DNA from: Lamellibrachia columna
Taxonomy: Eukaryota > Annelida > Polychaeta > Sabellida > Siboglinidae
DNA length: 64,000 nucleotides
Direction: 5' to 3'
NCBI GenBank assembly: GCA_963662155.1
Contig: OY759263.1
Coordinates: forward strand, 40,763,584-40,827,583
The notes under the pieces are model-generated. The model saw only the letters and a program-made list of their open reading frames with translations. It did no database searches and was not told where the DNA came from. The position numbers were made by a program, and so were the translations under genes. Of the stretch, positions 12,596 to 25,297 are shown piece after piece; the first letter of the stretch is position 1, and each line of letters begins with the position of its first letter.

Positions 12596-14539
12596 AAATA
12601 CGACTATTTATACATTTTCTTTCTTAAACACAAAAGTAGCCTAAATGCTACTACAAACATGTATACTTGTAAAATGTTTTAAATCATAGCAAATGCTGCT
12701 GCTGCTGCTGTTGCGAACACAAATGAAAGCATCAAGGTTATATCGATATACCTCTATAAACAGGTTGTTGTCAATAACCTCTGCGGCACCGCCGACTACG
12801 TTGGTGCGTAGCCAGGAGTGAGCGAGGTGCCGCCGTCCCTCACGGCTGCAGTCTCCCTGGGATCACCAATAGGTGCACGCACTTGATCGCCAGTTCGTGT
12901 CCCGTGTGCTAAATCGAAACCCTGCTTATCCCGTGACGCTTCAAAACAACACCATGTATCTTTGATGTAAGCGTGTTACGCAGGGAATAAAGCAATGGTT
13001 TCGGGAAGACTTGTTTACAACGCCATCCTCAACTGGTTTAGTCTTTCGCAAATCAGGTTCGTTGATATCCAAATATGTAGTCCGTGAATATTTTATGTAA
13101 CATCCGCAGTCGATTTAATAAAACATGCACAGTTTTGTTCAAATCGTCGAAATAACTAACTTTAGCCGTTACACCTCAAAGCTAAAAATACTGGATATCC
13201 AAAATAGTAAACGCTTTGTGGGTCAATGCAGATCGTGGGCTTAACTTCCATCTGCTCGCCGATCACATGACACAGTTACGAAATTTCACCAATGGTCAAA
13301 TTAGCTAGTTTTCAGTGTTTCCATGGTCACTTCAATTACGGTTTGACCATACAATTTTGATAATTTCACACAAAAATTACATATAAAAGTTGCACACGCG
13401 AGCTAGCATGTTGCAGTGGATACCAGGTAGGTTTGATGTTTCGCAAAATTAATCTGAAATGAGACTTGAGGAGGAACCTTTAAAGGAAATACGTTCATTT
13501 TCGTTGGTTAACTGTTACGCAGCTAGGCGGGAGTTTCGTGTATAATTAAAATGCCAATATATAATCAGACTCTTTTTCGATCGCAAAGTTATCATTTAAA
13601 TTAACAATGTTCTTCTTCAAGTTTTAATCTTTATTGCCGTAGAATATTTACTGCCAGAAATGGCATGAAACGGAAATTTGACGGACCAATGACTCATCCG
13701 ATAAAATATTGCACTTTCAAATCAAGATGTGTCTGTTTTATTGCCGTATAACGATCTCTATATGTGTGCCGTAACAACTAAGTGTCGCAATGTTCCAACA
13801 GTTAACCCATGAAACTTGTTGTACATTCCCTGTTATTACCTTCGCTGACGTCATGTCTTTATTCGTTCATGTTTCCCTGTCTCTGGGGTAACATAAACAA
13901 AAGAACAACAACACGACACATCTATGACGCCGTGTTTGGATAACATCGCTAGACGATGGGCATGCGGCGTATTCATTACTGAAACGCAGATCAATATGCA
14001 ATAGTTATGGATCATTTGAAGTTGGTGTGATTGGGGTGTCGAACGTATCCTGTAACGACGCTGTCAAATTGATATTCGTATTATCACATTTTAGTCGATG
14101 GCACCAAGTTCATGTTATGTATGATAAGAGCAACCGTTATGTCAAGCATAAGACGTCTTTTCAACTTTTGCGCAGTGTTCGAAATTACTCAGTCACTTCG
14201 ACTAAAACACTAATGGTCTCCCCTACTTTCTTTTTAAGCAAGTCGTTTATGCTTCCATCGTAAAGCTACCGAGCATAGAAGAACATAAAACTGTACCACA
14301 TAAAATCGAAATATTAAAAATAATAATTATTAAAACTAATTCCCAACCGTTCGTTGTTTCCCGCTTAGGTCTGTGAAAGTGCAGCACGCAACCTCATTAG
14401 TGTGACTGTTTGTTTCAGTTAAACATCTAATGATCGTTCAGGCATCACCCGTCCACCCGACTCCGTAAAGGCGGGATCCAGAGAGTTGCCAGCATCGACT
14501 GAGAGCGACCATTGAGCCGCCGATGCCGCGGCGTGACCA
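12596..14539. other. No gene recognised
   Basis: Mixed-composition sequence. A TATA-like ATATAAAAG at about 13380 and a donor-like CCAG|GTAGGT near 13427 could mark an upstream promoter and leader exon, but they are 1.8 kb from the next coding exon and unsupported otherwise. Confidence 0.4.
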
Positions 14540-14715
14540 TACACCGCCAAAGGTCGCGGCACCACACACCGCCACAGGTCGCGGCACCACACACCGCCAC
14601 AGGTCGCGGCACCACACACCGCCACAGGTCGCGGCACCACACACCGCCACAGGCCGCGGCACCACACACCGCCACAGGTCGCGGCACCACACACCGCCAC
14701 AGGCCGCGGCACACT
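14540..14715 (+). repeat. 25-bp GC-rich minisatellite
   Basis: About seven copies of a 25-bp unit containing CCGCCACAGGTCGCGGCACC. The unit is not a multiple of three, so open frames run through in all phases on both strands; none is a credible gene. Confidence 0.95.
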
Positions 14716-15198
14716 CGCCATCGATTGCCGTCGTTGGGTGTGCCTTGAGAGCCGCTGAAGACAACTGAAGCGCCGATATTGTTACGTCTGCGGTGTCGCC
14801 TTGTGGTCTTGACTTCGACAAGTCTACGTTGATATAGCAAGAATTTAGTGGAGTTTCTGTGTTGCTTATGTTGTTGTTGGCAGGAGAAGACACCGGACTA
14901 TATTATCTTAAACACAGGGGTGGATGTTGCCAGGAACATTGGAACCGATGACACCGCAATCAGGTACTTATGTGCATACGAGATGTGATATCACACGTGC
15001 GGGAATCGACAAGAAAGTGTAATGTGTAACGACATTAATTCAAGTTAGTGAACAGAAATGTTAGTTCTCATGTAAGTGAACACGATAATTGTCTCACGCA
15101 GCTACTCATTAGTATTAATCCTGCCGAACTATAGCCTAGCAAATATGCTGCGACAAACAACCCGTGCGACCACGTGATATACAGTGACGTCGTGCACG

Positions 15199-15472
15199 AT
15201 GACGTCACTTTCCCACGACGACGGAATCGAGGTCATATCAACTAGTTCCGACTACGTCACACTCACGGACAATACAAACGACGCAAGGATTCCGGGAACG
15301 AGGTTGTATAGCGCCACCTTGCGACGGGCTGGGAGACAAGAGAAGGAGAGGCAGACGAAGGAGGAGAAAAGGATAGCGAGGGTAGTGATGTTGGTGGCTG
15401 GGACACTGATCATCCTCAGCGTAGTGTTGGTCGGTGTCACGCTGTCAATGTCGGACCACATTGACGAGATGG
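15199..15472 (+). CDS. First coding exon of a type II membrane protein
   Basis: The ATG at 15199 is preferred over an upstream GTG. The exon encodes 91 residues plus one base (phase 1). A Ser/Thr/Asp-rich N-terminus (MTSLSHDDGIEVISTSSDYV) leads to a strongly basic stretch (RRAGRQEKERQTKEEKRIAR), followed by a hydrophobic helix (VVMLVAGTLIILSVVLVGVT) and MSDHIDEM. Basic residues before the helix predict a cytoplasmic N-terminus. The exon stops at a strong donor, G|GTGAGT at 15473. The last 20 exon bases and the donor are the founder unit of the adjoining 42-bp array. Family not recognised. Partners downstream are uncertain; exons at 24868 or 25239 have acceptors, and the latter fits phase 1. 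Confidence 0.65.
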
Positions 15473-18400
15473 GTGAGTGTGTTGTGATTGGCATAGACCA
15501 CATTGACGAGATGGGTGAGTGTGCTGTGATTGTCATAGACCACATTGACGAGATGGGTGAGTGTGTTGTGATTGGCATAGACCACATTGATGAGATGGGT
15601 GAGTGTGTTGTGATTGGCATAGACCATATTGACGAGATTTGTGAGTGTGTTGTGATTGGCATTGACCACATTGACGAGATGGGTGAGTGTGTTGTGATTG
15701 TCACAGACCACATTGACGAGATGGGTGAGTGTGTTGTGATTGGCATAGACCACATTGACGAGATGGGTGAGTGTGTTATGATTGTCATTGACCACATTGA
15801 CGAGATGGGTGAGTGTGTTTTGATTGGCATTGACCATATTGACGAGATGAGTGAGTGTGTTGTGATTGGCATTGACCACATTGACTAGATGGGTGAGTGT
15901 GTTGTGATTGGCATTGACCACATTGACTAGATGGGTGAGTGTGTTGTGATTGGCATAGATCACATTGACGAGATGGGTGAGTGCGTTATGATTGTCATTG
16001 ACCACATTGACGAGATGGGTGAGTGTGTTGTGATTGGCATAGACCACATTGACGAGATGGGTGAGTGTGTTGTGATTGGCATTGACCACATTGACGAGAT
16101 GGGTGAGTGTGTTTTGATTGGCATTGACCACATTGACGAGATGAGTGAGTGTGTTGTGATTGGCATTGACCACATTGACTAGATGGGTGAGTGTGTTGTG
16201 ATTGGCATTGACCACATTAACTAGATGGGTGAGTGTGTTGTGATTGGCATAGACCACATTGACGAGATGGGTGAGTGTGTTATGATTGTCATTGACCACA
16301 TTGACGAGATGGGTGAGTGTGTTGTGATTGGCATTGACCACATTGACGAGGTGAGTGAGTGTGTTGTGATTGGCATTGACCACATTGACTAGATGGGTGA
16401 GTGTGTTGTGATTGGCATTGACCACATTGACTAGATGGGTGAGTGTGTTGTGATTGGCATTGACCACACTGACGAGATGGGTGAGCGTGTTGTGATTGGC
16501 ATTGACCACATTGACGAGATGAGTGAGTGTGTTGTGATTGCATTGACCACATTGACTAGATGGGTGAGTGTGTCGTGTTCGGCATTGACCACATTGACTA
16601 GATGGGTGAGTGTGTTGTGATTGGCATTGACCACATTGACTAGATGGGTGAGTGTGTTGTGATTGGCATAGACCACATTGACGAGATGGGTGAGTGCGTT
16701 ATGATTGTCATTGACCACATTGACGAGATGGGTGAGTGTGTTGTGATTGGCATAGACCACATTGACGAGATGGGTGAGTGTGTTGTGATTGGCATTGACC
16801 ACATTGACGAGATGGGTGAGTGTGTTTTGATTGGCATTGATCACATTGACGAGATGAGTGAGTGTGTTGTGATTGGCATTGACCACATTGACTAGATGGG
16901 TGAGTGTGTTGTGATTGGCATTGACCACATTGACTAGATGGGTGAGTGTGTTGTGATTGGCATAGACCACATTGACGAGATGGGTGAGTGTGTTATGATT
17001 GTCATTGACCACATTGACGAGATGGGTGAGTGTGTTGTGATTGGCATTGACCACATTGACGAGGTGAGTGAGTGTGTTGTGATTGGCATTGACCACATTG
17101 ACTAGATGGGTGAGTGTGTTGTGATTGGCATTGACCACATTGACTAGATGGGTGAGTGTGTTGTGATTGGCATTGACCACACTGACGAGATGGGTGAGCG
17201 TGTTGTGATTGGCATTGACCACATTGACGAGATGAGTGAGTGTGTTGTGATTGCATTGACCACATTGACTAGATGGGTGAGTGTGTCGTGTTCGGCATTG
17301 ACCACATTGACTAGATGGGTGAGTGTGTTGTGATTGGCATTGACCACATTGACTAGATGGGTGAGTGTGTTATGATTGTCATAGACCACATTGACGAGAT
17401 GGGTGCGTGTGTTGTGATTAGCATTGACCACATTGACGAGATGAGTGAGTGTGTTATGATTGTCATAGACCACATTGACGAGATGGGTGAGTGTGTTGTG
17501 ATTGCATTGACCACATTGACTAGATGGGTGAGTGTGTTGTGATTGGCATTGACCACACTGACGAGATGAGTGAGTGTGTTGTGATTGCATTAACCACATT
17601 GACTAGATGGGTGAGTGTGTTGTGATTGGCATTGACCACATTGACGAGATGGGTGAGTGTGTTGTGATTGCATTGACCACATTGACTAGATGGGTGAGTG
17701 TGTTGTGATTGGCATTGACCACACTGACGAGATGAGTGAGTGTGTTTTGATTGGCATTGACCACATTGACTAGATGGGTGAGTGTGTTGTGATTGGCATT
17801 GACCACATTGACGAGATGAGTGAGTGTGTTGCGTTTGGCATTGACCACATTGATGAGATGGGTGAGTGTGTTTTGATTGGCATTGACCACATTGACGAAA
17901 CGGGTGAGTGTGTTTTGATTGGCATTGACCACATTGACGAGATGGGTGAGTGTGTTTTGATTGGCATTGACCACACTGACGAGATGAGTGAGTGTATTGT
18001 GATTGCATTGACCACACTGACGAGATGGGTGAGTGTGTTTTGATTGGCATTGACCACATTGACGAGATGAGTGAGTGTGTTATGATTGTCATAGACCACA
18101 TTGACGAGATGGGTGAGTGTGTTGTGATTGGCATTGACCACACTGACGAGATGGGTGAGTGTATTGTGATTGGCATTGACCACATTGACAAAACCGGTGA
18201 GTGTGTTTTGATTGGCATTGACCACACTGACGAGATGAGTGAGTGTATTGTGATTGCATTGACCACACTGACGAGATGGGTGAGTGTGTTTTGATTGGCA
18301 TTGACCACATTGACGAGATGAGTGTGTGTATTGTGATTGGCATTGACCACATTGACGAGATGAGTGAGTGTGTTGTGATTGGCATTGACCACACTGACGA

Positions 18401-18600
18401 GATGGGTGAGTGTATTGTGATTGGCATTGACCACATTGACGAGATGAGTGAGTGTGTTGTGATTGGCATTGACCACACTGACGAGATGGGTGAGTGTATT
18501 GTGATTGGCATTGACCACATTGACAAAACCGGTGAGTGTGTTTTGATTGGCATTGACCACATTGACGAGACGGGTGAGTTGTGTTGTGATTGACATAGAC
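15452..18600 (+). repeat. 42-bp minisatellite containing a splice donor per unit
   Basis: About 75 copies of a 42-bp unit start inside the exon at GACCACATTGACGAGATGG and run through GTGAGTGTGTTGTGATTGGC. Every unit I read keeps GTGAGT after ATGG or ATGA. The unit is a multiple of three, so the first ten or so copies stay open in the exon's frame (14-residue DHIDEMGECVVIGI motif) until a GACTAG variant introduces a stop near 15885. Longer-period structure is present: blocks recur at a 713-bp spacing (15931/16644, 16289/17002, 16435/17148), and at 251 bp near 17992/18243. Open frames on both strands are by-products. Confidence 0.95.
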
Positions 18601-18617
18601 GTCAATGACGAGATGTG

Positions 18618-18620
18618 TAA

Positions 18621-18675
<55 letters not shown>

Positions 18676-18717
18676 CGTGCGTGCGTGCGCGCGCGTGCGT
18701 GCGTGCGTGCGTGTGTC
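18618..18717 (+). repeat. (GT)n/(GTGC)n microsatellite
   Basis: A long GT run followed by GTGC/GCGC variants directly after the 42-bp array. Confidence 0.95.
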
Positions 18718-19496
18718 TGTCATATACCTGGTAGAAACAATGTTTTTAAAACAGGATTTGTTTAACTCCAGCAAGCCGAAATAAGCACAATTTACAGTAA
18801 GGTATGTTCAAATTAAATACATGTACCATGCAATAGCATAATGTTCAAAGCTAAATTAGAAAAAACACTTTTATAATCGGGTATTCTCTTGTTATTGAAA
18901 GTATGCACCTATTGGCATGACATGCGGTTTGCAAATGTCGCGAATGGTGCATACTTTGATATTTATCAGGCTTAAGCCATTGACAGAAATGACAAATAAT
19001 GAATTATAAATCGCATATCGCCAACATATACAGCTAATATGCATATACACAGCACATATAAATAGGTCTTTCAAACTGTGCGAAACTTGACTGATCCGCT
19101 AAAAGGTCAACACTAATAGTGACGACGGTAGAACTAGATGAGCGTGCCGTGACGCGTAGAAGCACTTCCTATTGTCCAAATCACGAACCAACGCGTCAGC
19201 TTCCTCTACGCGTGATTGCTACGGATTACTCAGTGCATATATCGCCTCCACGTTGTCCCCGCAGTGGACAGCGTCAACCAACTATAGTCACGAATTCCCA
19301 TCCTAAAACACTTTAATAGGTCCTTTTTGATGCTTCGTGCAGGTTGAAATCAATGGATAGTCAGAAACATCGAAGAAGGCCTATTACATTTTCTAAGAAG
19401 AGACAACGGGCAGCGTTACTGTGTCGTGACTCGTGGTTCACAACTCTACCGTGTGCGTTGAACTTGATTTCTGATGGATGTTCAACATATCTCCTT
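18718..19496. other. No gene recognised
   Basis: AT-rich unique-looking sequence; no coding or repeat structure supported. Confidence 0.5.
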
Positions 19497-20490
<994 letters not shown>

Positions 20491-20530
20491 CACTGACATC
20501 TTAATTAATAAGAGATTCATAGTAATAAAT

Positions 20531-21003
20531 AATAATGATAATATTGTGTGTGACTTGCGTGTGCGTGTGCACCCGAGTGTGTATCAAAGTAAATGACACA
20601 AATGAATGTGTTCCCAGCTGTTATTGGGAACACAGTGAAAACTGGTTGTAGAAGACGTTGGACAGCAAATGTCAGCTGATATGTCGCAACCAGTTCTAGT
20701 ACCATTCAATCTGTCGTCACAGTGCGTCTGAAGGGCAACTCGTCTTATTCCAGTCTAATTGCCCGAAGAAAAACTCAGACTGAACCTTGTCAGCGATGCA
20801 AACGGAAGCCTGCTCATGAAAATTAAATATATGTACGTAGGCCTATGTCGTGTTCTCTTGCTATATCTGTCCTCTCCCCTGTCTCTCTTATGTGTGCCAG
20901 ATACTCCAATCGATGCATTCAATCTGGCAATACACGGGCCTTCAACACTTTTGTCTTGAGTTTTTTTTTTACTATTCTCCAGTCGAGTTGGTGAAGGTGA
21001 AAT
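20531..21003. other. No gene recognised
   Basis: Unique-looking sequence between two repeats; nothing supported. Confidence 0.5.
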
Positions 21004-21605
21004 AATGGACAGGCCTGCCAGAGCTGGTGATGGTGACGTAATGGACAGCTCTGCCAGAGCTGGTGATGGTGACTTAATGGACAGGCCTGCCAGAGCTGGT
21101 GATGGTGACGTAATGGACAGGTCTGCCAGAGCTGGTGATGGTGACGTAATGGACAGGCCTGCCAGAGTTAGTGATGGTGACGTAATGGACAGGTCTGCCA
21201 GAGCTGGTGATGGTGACTTAATGGACAGGCCTGCCAGAGGTGGTGATGGTGACGTAATGGACAGGTCTGCCAGAGCTGGTGATGGTGACTTAATGGACAG
21301 GCCTGCCAGAGCTGGTGATGGTGACTTAATGGACAGGCCTGCCAGAGCTGGTGATGGCGACGTAATGGACAGGTGTGCCAGAGCTGGTGATGGTGACTTA
21401 ATGGACAGGTCTGCCAGAGCTGGTGATGGTGACTTAATGGACAGGCGTGCCAGAGCTGGTGATGGTGACGTAATCGACAGGCCTGCCAGAGTTAGTGGTG
21501 GTGACGTAATGGACAGGTCTGCCAGAGCTGGTGATGGTGACTTAATGGACAGGCCTGCCAGAGCTGGTGATGGTGACGTAATGGACAGGTCTGCCAGAGC
21601 TGCCC
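21004..21605 (+). repeat. 36-bp minisatellite with continuous open frame
   Basis: About 17 copies of a 36-bp unit containing GCCAGAGCTGGTGATGGTGA. On the plus strand the frame stays open through all copies (12-residue unit of the type MDRPARAGDGDV), and the variants are mostly synonymous or conservative. There is no clear upstream coding context or splice site, so it is treated as a minisatellite. Confidence 0.85.
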
Positions 21606-22148
21606 GTGGGCCGGTTTCTACGCAGTTTAAATTACTTTTACCTTTACCTATTTACCTATTCTACCCAACGTGAATGTTTCATTTCGTCTACACTGAGGTT
21701 CCTGCTTATTTACATCCCTGACATGTTGGCATTAGTGTAGGTCACAGTTAATTCACATATCGCATAAAACAAGACTTTGTTAACATCCCTGGATGAAGAA
21801 CATGTAAACACGGAACACTTGCAGTTTTCATTCATGTGCCGTCATCAGGGTTAACACAACCACGATAATAGAACGAGAACCAAAGGTTGCGACGCTGCAA
21901 GCGGTAAACCGCATTACCAGATTCTGCTAATCTAGGTGTTGTTGATTGCGCCCCTAGTGGCAATTGTGTTTAACTAACCATCACAACATGTGCCCAACGA
22001 TGTGAAATTACTCATACGCGAACGGTAACTTAGTTTGTTTTGTTTTAATCTCCACATGTTGCCACAAATGGGCGGGATTCGTGCGTTCTCTTTCCCAATT
22101 ATCAGACGGGTCTATTCGAGTCGTAGAAGCTGACTCGAGTAAGACTCA
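21606..22148. other. No gene recognised
   Basis: No coding or repeat structure supported. Confidence 0.5.
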
Positions 22149-22545
22149 CAACTTGTTATGATTCACCAATATTGTGTCCGGGCAGCATCCGCCAACATTT
22201 CTCGCTAAAAATTACTGCAGAAAATCCACAACAATCATGGCGATTGTTCAACACTGGTAACTTGGGGGACTTCACTTGGACTTCAGAGAGATGACCCGAG
22301 ACTTGACGTGGACTTGGAGGCCATTGACCTGAGACTTTATTTGACTTGCCAGTCTGTGACTTGCCCACAAATCCAAAACGACACAATGTCGTTGTGACGC
22401 GCCGCACAGAATTCAACATTTATCGTCAACTTGTTATGATTCGCCAATATTGTGGCCGGGCAGCATCCGCCAACATTTCTCGCTAACAATTACTGCAGAA
22501 AATCCACAACAATCATGGCGATTGTTCAACACTGGTAACTTGACT
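22149..22545. repeat. Direct duplication, ~280-bp spacing
   Basis: A ~115-bp block at 22150-22262 (containing CCGGGCAGCATCCGCCAACA) recurs at 22430-22541 with few changes. ACTTGACTTG-rich simple sequence lies between and after the copies. Confidence 0.85.
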
Positions 22546-23029
22546 TGACTTGCATGCCAGTGGCTTGAGATTTGACATGACTTGCCAGTTTGTAACTTGC
22601 CAACGCGTACCCAGTCTGAGCTCAGGGTATCAGTTTCAAATATGGTTATACCCTCTTCAATGCATTCCATTGTGTGAATTACTTTAAACAATATAAAACA
22701 AGCAGACAATACGAATATGACACATAGTAACTAGGGGACGGGGGCATTCTTGAATTGTAGAGCCTAACGTTTTTTTAAGATAACGATTATTCACATAAAA
22801 CGTACAGTATCCATATTACATTGAATAAAGATAGCAGCAATTGACAGACATGTATGTATGTGTTTGCAACGTTGTGTACTATTAACATGCCCGAAGCTAC
22901 GGGGGTTAATATGCATGTCTTAATGTAGGCCTACATTGAGCAGTATGTTGCCAGCATATATCTGTTTTCGTACGTATTACTGTAAATTACCGACTTTTGT
23001 TGTTTATAATGCGTAATTAATACGAACTT

Positions 23030-23285
23030 TCATTGGTTCACCATCTGAGGCGTAGCTAAGCAAGTTGTTATTGGTTGACATATTAACGCGTTACTATCTA
23101 ATTCAACGCGTAACTGTCCTCGCGTGTTCATTGGTTGATATATCAACGCGTTACTATCTTAACGTTTTCATTGGTTAATATATCAACGCGTTACTATCTA
23201 ATTTAAAGCGTAACTATCTTCGAATTTTCATTGGTTGATATTTCAACGCGTTACTATCTAATTCAACGCGTAACTATAACCGCGT
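23030..23285 (+). repeat. Imperfect tandem repeat, CATTGGTTGATATATCAACGCG
   Basis: Four to five diverged units of roughly 60 bp built around TTCATTGGTTGATATATCAA and CGCGTTACTATCTAATTC. Each unit contains a small palindrome (TTGATATATCAA). Confidence 0.75.
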
Positions 23286-23864
23286 TTAACCCTATCGGCC
23301 TGCCATACACTCCTGGCTTCACACGCGCACACTTGCGTAAGCACGGTCCTATGTTTTTGCAGATTTGTTTTTTTTCCTTGGACATTCTGGACAGTCTTCA
23401 TTTGATACTCTTCACGGAATTGCCAAAGGGGCCGTCTTCCTGAACGCATGCATGATTGATTTACACCGATAATCCGCGACGTTCCCACGGGCGTAGAAAT
23501 AGCAGCTGTAGCTATTTATAAAATACTGTGTTGATTTTCAGTTGAGGCTCTTCGTTTTACGCCTGTCTTACGCAACTTGCGCTGCGCGCTAGATTCGCTG
23601 GGCGGTTCGTTCTTCCATTGATCGAGTCTTTATTGATCCGGCGTTGGCGTGAAGGGAGTATATATATTTGTGCGGGACATGAGACCCGGGTCGCGACTCG
23701 TCGTTCGCTCGTTGCGATTTGATTAACAGTACTGTAAGACGACGGGAGGGACTGGGTGACAACAAATTGCATCATCTGGATGAATATGTGAATGAATAAT
23801 TACATTTATGAATAAGTGAATGAGCGACGAGAACAATCTAGCTGTCTTTCTTCTCGTGGCTGGC

Positions 23865-24060
23865 TGGGTACTGGGCTCACTCGGGGGTGGGATGGGGGTA
23901 GATGGCTTGCTGGCTGGTTCTGGTGGCTGGTTGGCTGGCTGCGTCGTGGGGTTATATTTGGCTGGCTGGCTGGCTGGTTCGTGGGGGCTAGTTGGCTGGT
24001 GGTTCGTGGGGGCTAGTTGGCTGGTGGTTCGTGGGGGCTAGTTAGCTGGCTGGTTCATTG
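23865..24060 (+). repeat. GGCT-rich simple repeat
   Basis: Irregular runs of GGCTGGCTGG and GTTCGTGGGGGCTAGTTGGC; includes three tandem ~32-bp copies near 23975-24040. Confidence 0.8.
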
Positions 24061-24284
24061 GGGATAGTAGCACGGCTGATTGGCTTGTTCGTAGGCACTG
24101 TAATTGGCTGGTACGTGGAGGCTAGAAGACCGACGTAATATAATAATATATAGTAACTGGTTGGATGGTAAGTAGCTTGCGTGCTTATTCGTGGGAGCTG
24201 CTGGTCGATTCGCTGTTTGTTGGTTGGTTGAAAGGTGGATGACTGCATTGTTGAAGTGTGTATGTTTACTGGCCGCATCATGTT

Positions 24285-24535
<251 letters not shown>

Positions 24536-24867
24536 ATATAGCGCGGTATCCAGTCCGTACAACCGATCAAAACGCTTCACATATCCATCTCTGTCTATAA
24601 CCAGGTAATCATTTATAGAGCTAAGTAAATCGAGGCAACGTGGAACGAACGGTATTGATCATGCTTCGAAAGAAGCCCAAATAATTTGAATCCCTGTCAT
24701 CTCGATCGAGACTCCTATATCACAACCACTACGATAACACAACCACTACGGTATCACAACCACTACGCCTCTACGACCCACTATTGCACATGTTCGATTT
24801 AGTGTTTTATACCTACAAAATGGCTATGCGTCGCTATATCAGCTGATAACGTTGTATTTGTTCGCAG

Positions 24868-24969
24868 TACGAAAGGCCAACGGCTACAGCACGACAACAG
24901 TGACCAGCCTTCAACCGGTCGCAGACGCCACGCTGACCAACACGTCGAGGACTACGACGTGACCAAAGT
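24868..24969 (+). other. Possible exon with Thr-rich open frame
   Basis: An acceptor-like TTTGTTCGCAG ends at 24867 and a donor GTGAGT starts at 24971. Read in the phase left by the 15472 donor, the frame gives RKANGYSTTTVTSLQPVADA and continues to a TGA shortly before the donor. Another phase (QHDNSDQPSTGRRR) is open through to the donor. Composition is GC-richer than the flanks. A role as second exon of the membrane-protein gene is possible but not shown. Confidence 0.35.
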
Positions 24970-25238
24970 CGTGAGTCGTGCCGCAATGGAAGACCGCGTC
25001 CGTTCACGCACACCTGTGTTACCATGGATATTATGTACATTTTGTGTATACAAGCATATAGGGCCTACATACGTGCGTACGTACGTTCACTCACATGCAC
25101 ACACGCACGCACCCACACGCAGGCACACTCGCATCATCAACCAGTTCCGACTATATTCATTCATCCGATATATTTTGCATTATGCAATAAAATATTAAAA
25201 TGAAGAGCAGTTTGTGTTAGTACTTGTCTCGTTCGCAG

Positions 25239-25297
25239 TGAGTCGCGGTTGCGACTACGACTGCACACTTGGTTCAAATTGTTGGAGTCCTCTTCAG
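25239..25297 (+). other. Possible Cys-rich small exon
   Basis: CTCGTTCGCAG ends at 25238 and CAG|GTCAGT follows 25297. Entered in phase 1, which matches the 15472 donor, it reads SRGCDYDCTLGSNCWSPLQ and leaves in phase 0. Three cysteines suit an extracellular segment after a type II membrane helix. No family recognised. Confidence 0.4.

Noticed and set aside
13380..13432. Promoter and leader exon of the plus-strand membrane-protein gene
   Set aside because: A TATA-like box and a donor-like GTAGGT are present, but the leader would be under 30 bases and no acceptor next to the 15199 ATG could be identified.
14419..14893. Overlapping frames of 80-150 codons on both strands
   Set aside because: A 25-bp repeat, not a multiple of three, keeps all frames open; no independent coding evidence.
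15445..18605. Long open frames on both strands (up to ~360 codons)
   Set aside because: They are periodic translations of the 42-bp minisatellite in several frames at once; no start context, domain or codon bias supports a protein.
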